A DNA stretch of 64,000 bases from Azospira oryzae. GTDB taxonomy: Bacteria; Pseudomonadota; Gammaproteobacteria; Burkholderiales; Rhodocyclaceae. Location of the stretch: NCBI RefSeq assembly GCF_004217225.1, contig NZ_SHKM01000002.1, positions 191,307 through 255,306 on the forward strand. Reading direction: 5' to 3'. Below, piece by piece: positions 61,524-64,000 of this stretch; the first letter of the stretch is position 1, and the number at the start of each line of letters is the position of its first letter. Under the pieces are notes generated by a model, which made no database searches, was not told the origin of the DNA, and saw only the letters and a list, made by a program, of their open reading frames with translations. The position numbers were made by a program, and so were the translations under genes.

Positions 61524-62936
61524 TTAGCAGCTGTAGTACAGGTCGAATTCCACCGGGTGGGTGGTCATGCGCAGCTTGTTCACTTCTTCCATCTTCAGGT
61601 CGATGAAGGAATCGATCCAGTCGTTGGAGAAGACGCCGCCGCGGGTCAGGAACTCGCGGTCCTTGTCCAGGTTGGCCAGGGCTTCGTCCAGGCTGGCGCA
61701 AACGGTCGGGATCTTGGCATCTTCTTCGGGCGGCAGGTCGTACAGATTCTTGTCGGCAGCGTCGCCGGGGTGAATCTTGTTCTGGATGCCGTCCAGGCCA
61801 GCCATCAGCAGTGCAGCGAAGCACAGGTAGGGGTTGGCGATGGGATCGGGGAAGCGGGTTTCGATACGGCGGGCCTTGGTGGATTGCACGAAGGGCACGC
61901 GGATGGAAGCGGAACGGTTCTTGGCGGAGTAGGCCAGCTTCACCGGAGCTTCGTAGTGGGGCACCAGACGCTTGTAGGAGTTGGTACCGGGGTTGGTGAT
62001 GGCGTTCAGGGCCTTGGCGTGCTTGATGATGCCGCCGATGTAGTACAGGGCGGTTTCGGACAGGCCGGCGTAGCCGTTGCCGGCGAACAGGTTCTGACCA
62101 TCCTTCCAGATGGACTGGTGCACGTGCATGCCGGAACCGTTGTCGCCAACGATGGGCTTGGGCATGAAGGTGGCAGTCTTGCCGTACTGGTGTGCCACGT
62201 TGTGCACGATGTACTTCAGGATCTGGGTCTGGTCGGCGCGACGCACCAGGGTGTTGAAGACGGTGCCGATTTCGTTCTGGCCGGCGGTGGCGACTTCGTG
62301 GTGGTGCACTTCGACGGGCACGCCGCAGGCTTCCAGCAGCAGGCACATCTGGGCGCGCATGTCGTTGAAGGAATCAACGGGGGGCACGGGGAAATAGCCG
62401 CCCTTGACCATGGGACGGTGGCCGGCGTTGCCGCCATCGAACTTCTCGGCGGTGGACCAGGCAGCCTCTTCGGAGAAGATCTTCACGTAGGTGCCGGACA
62501 TGTCGGTCTTCCACTCCACGGAGTCGAAGATGAAGAATTCGGGTTCCGGACCGAAGAAGGCGGTGTCGCCGATGCCGGAGGACTTCAGGTAGGCTTCAGC
62601 GCGCTTGGCGATGGAGCGGGGGTCGCGGTCGTAGCCCTTGCCGTCGGCCGGTTCCACCACGTCACAGGTCAGGATCAGGGTGGTTTCGTCGAAGAAGGGG
62701 TCGATGTAGGCAGTGTTGGGGTCCGGCATCAGCAGCATGTCGGAGGCCTGGATACCCTTCCAGCCAGCGATGGAGGAACCGTCGAAAGCGTGGCCGGATT
62801 CGAACTTGTCTTCGTCGAAGGCGCTGACGGGCACGCCCACGTGTTGCTCTTTACCGCGGGTGTCGGTGAAACGGAAATCGACGAACTTGACGTCGTTTTC
62901 CTTGACCATCTTCATGATGTCTTGGGGGGTAGCCAT
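61524..62936 (-). CDS. glnA: Glutamine synthetase type I
   Basis: GlnA makes glutamine from glutamate, ammonium and ATP as a dodecamer. The 470-residue length is that of adenylylated GSI-beta enzymes. Signatures include [12 protein letters not shown] (about 52-63), the metal-binding [14 protein letters not shown] and the ATP/glutamate site NRSASIRVP. The adenylylation site is the tyrosine in [10 protein letters not shown] (about residue 398). The ATG has an AGGAGA box upstream. Promoter region: sigma-54 and two NtrC boxes. Confidence 0.98.
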   Translation of the reverse strand: MATPQDIMKMVKENDVKFVDFRFTDTRGKEQHVGVPVSAFDEDKFESGHAFDGSSIAGWKGIQASDMLLMPDPNTAYIDPFFDETTLILTCDVVEPADGKGYDRDPRSIAKRAEAYLKSSGIGDTAFFGPEPEFFIFDSVEWKTDMSGTYVKIFSEEAAWSTAEKFDGGNAGHRPMVKGGYFPVPPVDSFNDMRAQMCLLLEACGVPVEVHHHEVATAGQNEIGTVFNTLVRRADQTQILKYIVHNVAHQYGKTATFMPKPIVGDNGSGMHVHQSIWKDGQNLFAGNGYAGLSETALYYIGGIIKHAKALNAITNPGTNSYKRLVPHYEAPVKLAYSAKNRSASIRVPFVQSTKARRIETRFPDPIANPYLCFAALLMAGLDGIQNKIHPGDAADKNLYDLPPEEDAKIPTVCASLDEALANLDKDREFLTRGGVFSNDWIDSFIDLKMEEVNKLRMTTHPVEFDLYYSC

Positions 62937-63008
62937 ACGCTAAGTCTCCTAACTGAACAGGTACCGGCCGGACCGGCAAAATCAAATAATTCGGTGCGCG
63001 ACTTTCAT

Positions 63009-63024
63009 AGCAGGTTCCATGCCA
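63009..63024 (-). promoter_or_regulatory. Sigma-54 promoter of glnA
   Basis: On the minus strand TGGCAT-N5-CTGCT with exact GG-N10-GC spacing. The start site would be near 62998, about 60 bases before the glnA ATG. Confidence 0.75.
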
Positions 63025-63085
63025 GCACTTCGCGCCGAGTAGGCCATTGTGCCATAAGCAAACTTCCCGACCGGGACTTTTTTGA

Positions 63086-63102
63086 CGCACGCAAACGGTG
63101 CA
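63086..63102. promoter_or_regulatory. NtrC box 1 of glnA
   Basis: CGCACG-CAAAC-GGTGCA, close to the NtrC consensus TGCACC-N5-GGTGCA; about 90-105 bases upstream of the predicted start site. Confidence 0.75.
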
Positions 63103-63115
63103 TTTTACAGGCTAA

Positions 63116-63132
63116 CGCACCATTCTGGTGCG
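63116..63132. promoter_or_regulatory. NtrC box 2 of glnA
   Basis: CGCACC-ATTCT-GGTGCG, a perfect palindrome of the NtrC type, 30 bases (about three helical turns) from box 1. Confidence 0.88.
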
Positions 63133-63264
63133 TTCGTGTATATCGGCGCCCCAAAGCCGCTCGTCCCCCTCGCGACAACTCCGGCGCCAGGAAACCTGGA
63201 CGGCTCCGCCGGCAGCGGCATCTGACTTATACTTTTCCCATCAACCAGCAGAAGGACAAGCGCC

Positions 63265-63717
63265 ATGGGCAAGATTTCCGACATTCTGACCCTGGCCCAG
63301 GAACGGGCCCGGCAACTGGGCCTGCCCTATGGCGGCGCCCTGACGCCCCGGGAGGCCTACGAACTGCTGCAGTCAGCGCCGGGAGCCAAGCTGGTGGATG
63401 TGCGCACCCACGCCGAGTGGGACTGGGTCGGCCGCATTCCCGGTGCCGTGGAAATCGAATGGATGCAGTATCCCGGCAACCAGCCCAATCCCCACTTCGC
63501 CGCCCAACTGGTGCATCAGGTGGATAAAGAGGCCCTGGTGATGTTCATCTGCCGCAGCGGCGCCCGTTCCCACAAGGCCGCCGAAACGGCGGTGCAGGCC
63601 GGTTACACCGAGGTGTACAACGTCCTCGAAGGCTTCGAGGGCGACAAGGATGCCAACGGCCAGCGCAACAAGGTGGGCGGCTGGCGCCATGCCGGCCTGC
63701 CCTGGCAGCAGGGCTGA
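63265..63717 (+). CDS. Rhodanese-like domain protein
   Basis: A 150-residue single-domain rhodanese. The active-site loop CRSGARS contains the catalytic cysteine (about residue 94); VDVRTHAEWDWVGRIPGAVEIEW is the usual N-terminal substrate strand/loop. Such proteins move sulfane sulfur or bind thiols; the physiological acceptor is unknown. An AGAAGGA box lies before the ATG. It is divergent from glnA. Confidence 0.92.
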   Translation: MGKISDILTLAQERARQLGLPYGGALTPREAYELLQSAPGAKLVDVRTHAEWDWVGRIPGAVEIEWMQYPGNQPNPHFAAQLVHQVDKEALVMFICRSGARSHKAAETAVQAGYTEVYNVLEGFEGDKDANGQRNKVGGWRHAGLPWQQG

Positions 63718-63720
63718 GGA

Positions 63721-64000
63721 TCAGCCGAGCAGGTCCTTCAGCCCGGTGTAGATGGACAGCACCGTGGTGCCGATGGCCACCAGGGAACTGGAAACCTCGT
63801 TGATGCGGGACACCGCCTTCTGCAGCTTTTCCATGCTGGGCGGGCCGCTCACCAGACGCCGCGCCAGGGCCATCTTCCAGCCGCCCTGCCCTGCCGCCGC
63901 CTCCGCCGCCAAGTCCGCCGGCAGCGCGGAGACACGGCGAGCCAGCAGGCGCCCCAGCAGCATGCCGGTGAGGTAGCTGAAACCGATGCTGGCGGCGTAC
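63721..64000 (-). CDS. Membrane protein, C-terminal part (5' end outside window)
   Basis: The frame is open to the right window edge (at least 93 residues; the ATG at 63963 is probably internal). The visible part has one hydrophobic segment near its start (YAASIGFSYLTGMLLGRLL), an Ala-rich helical middle and an amphipathic C-terminal helix (SSSLVAIGTTVLSIYTGLKDLLG). It is 3 bases from the convergent rhodanese stop. I do not recognise a family. Confidence 0.6.
   Translation of the reverse strand, partial: YAASIGFSYLTGMLLGRLLARRVSALPADLAAEAAAGQGGWKMALARRLVSGPPSMEKLQKAVSRINEVSSSLVAIGTTVLSIYTGLKDLLG

Larger units (their letters stand above)
62937..63264. other. 328-base divergent regulatory region between glnA and the rhodanese gene
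   Basis: It contains the glnA leader, a sigma-54 promoter (63009-63024), two NtrC boxes (63086-63102 and 63116-63132), and about 130 bases before the rhodanese start with no clear additional signal beyond its own GAAGGA-type ribosome site. Confidence 0.7.

Overview
The window is GC-rich DNA that reads as a housekeeping stretch of a betaproteobacterial chromosome, most likely Rhodocyclales (Azospira, Dechloromonas or Azoarcus-like). Reasons: the order glnA, DUF4124 gene, ntrB, ntrC; hypothetical-aroK-aroB next to gltBD; coaE-zapD-yacG; a perfect CIRCE box in front of rpoH; several chemoreceptors; and a bacteriohemerythrin. The genus is inference. I see no phage, insertion sequence, CRISPR array, tRNA or rRNA. 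Nearly every base is coding, and the only clearly odd base composition is a short AT-richer gene near 830-1246.

Layout. 1-640: the C-terminal end of a TonB-dependent receptor. 830-3422 (minus): lgt, malonyl-CoA decarboxylase and a ParB-like small ORF. 3472-5085: chemoreceptor 1. 5236-8148 (plus): ilvD, then rpoH behind CIRCE. 8238-10251 (minus): a SCO1-like lipoprotein overlapping a glutathione peroxidase, and an AEC transporter. 10375-12477: bacteriohemerythrin converging on chemoreceptor 2. 12609-22351 (minus): an organic-acid module with a large acyl-CoA synthetase, a LivGHMKF-type ABC importer, a PaaK-like adenylate-forming enzyme and a class III CoA-transferase/racemase. A Crp-type regulator and a nitroreductase run divergently at 22606-24011. 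24370-28177 (minus): IcmF, a fused B12 mutase with its G-protein chaperone, and a hotdog thioesterase, divergent from an AraC regulator. 29400-34766 (minus): an Ala-rich unknown protein, glmS, a small membrane protein, glmU, and a membrane-anchored winged-helix protein.

34875-41042 (minus): gltD and gltB, with a terminator-like hairpin in the apparent gltB leader. 41305-43309 (minus): aroB, aroK and an unknown gene. 43425-45318 (plus): a ubiquinone-type hydroxylase and dsbC. 45387-47528: chemoreceptor 3, with an apparently cytoplasmic sensor domain. 47701-48906: amtB with a sigma-54 promoter and NtrC-type sites. 49089-52255: mltA divergent from an AAA+ ATPase and a Nudix-ThiE fusion. 52259-58109 (minus): yacG, zapD, coaE, a SPOR protein, a TrpB2-type synthase, coaX and birA. 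58242-62936 (minus): ntrC, ntrB, a DUF4124 protein and glnA, whose upstream region has a sigma-54 promoter and two NtrC-type boxes. 63265-64000: a rhodanese and a partial membrane protein.

Two themes tie the window together. First, nitrogen assimilation: GlnA and GltBD fix ammonium, AmtB imports it, and NtrBC would control glnA and amtB through matching promoter layouts. Second, CoA-thioester metabolism: acyl-CoA synthetase, PaaK-like ligase, racemase, IcmF, thioesterase and malonyl-CoA decarboxylase, plus CoA synthesis by CoaX and CoaE. No complete novel system is evident. The best leads are the membrane-anchored winged-helix protein beside gltBD and glmU, the gltB leader, the unknown proteins, and the unusual chemoreceptor.
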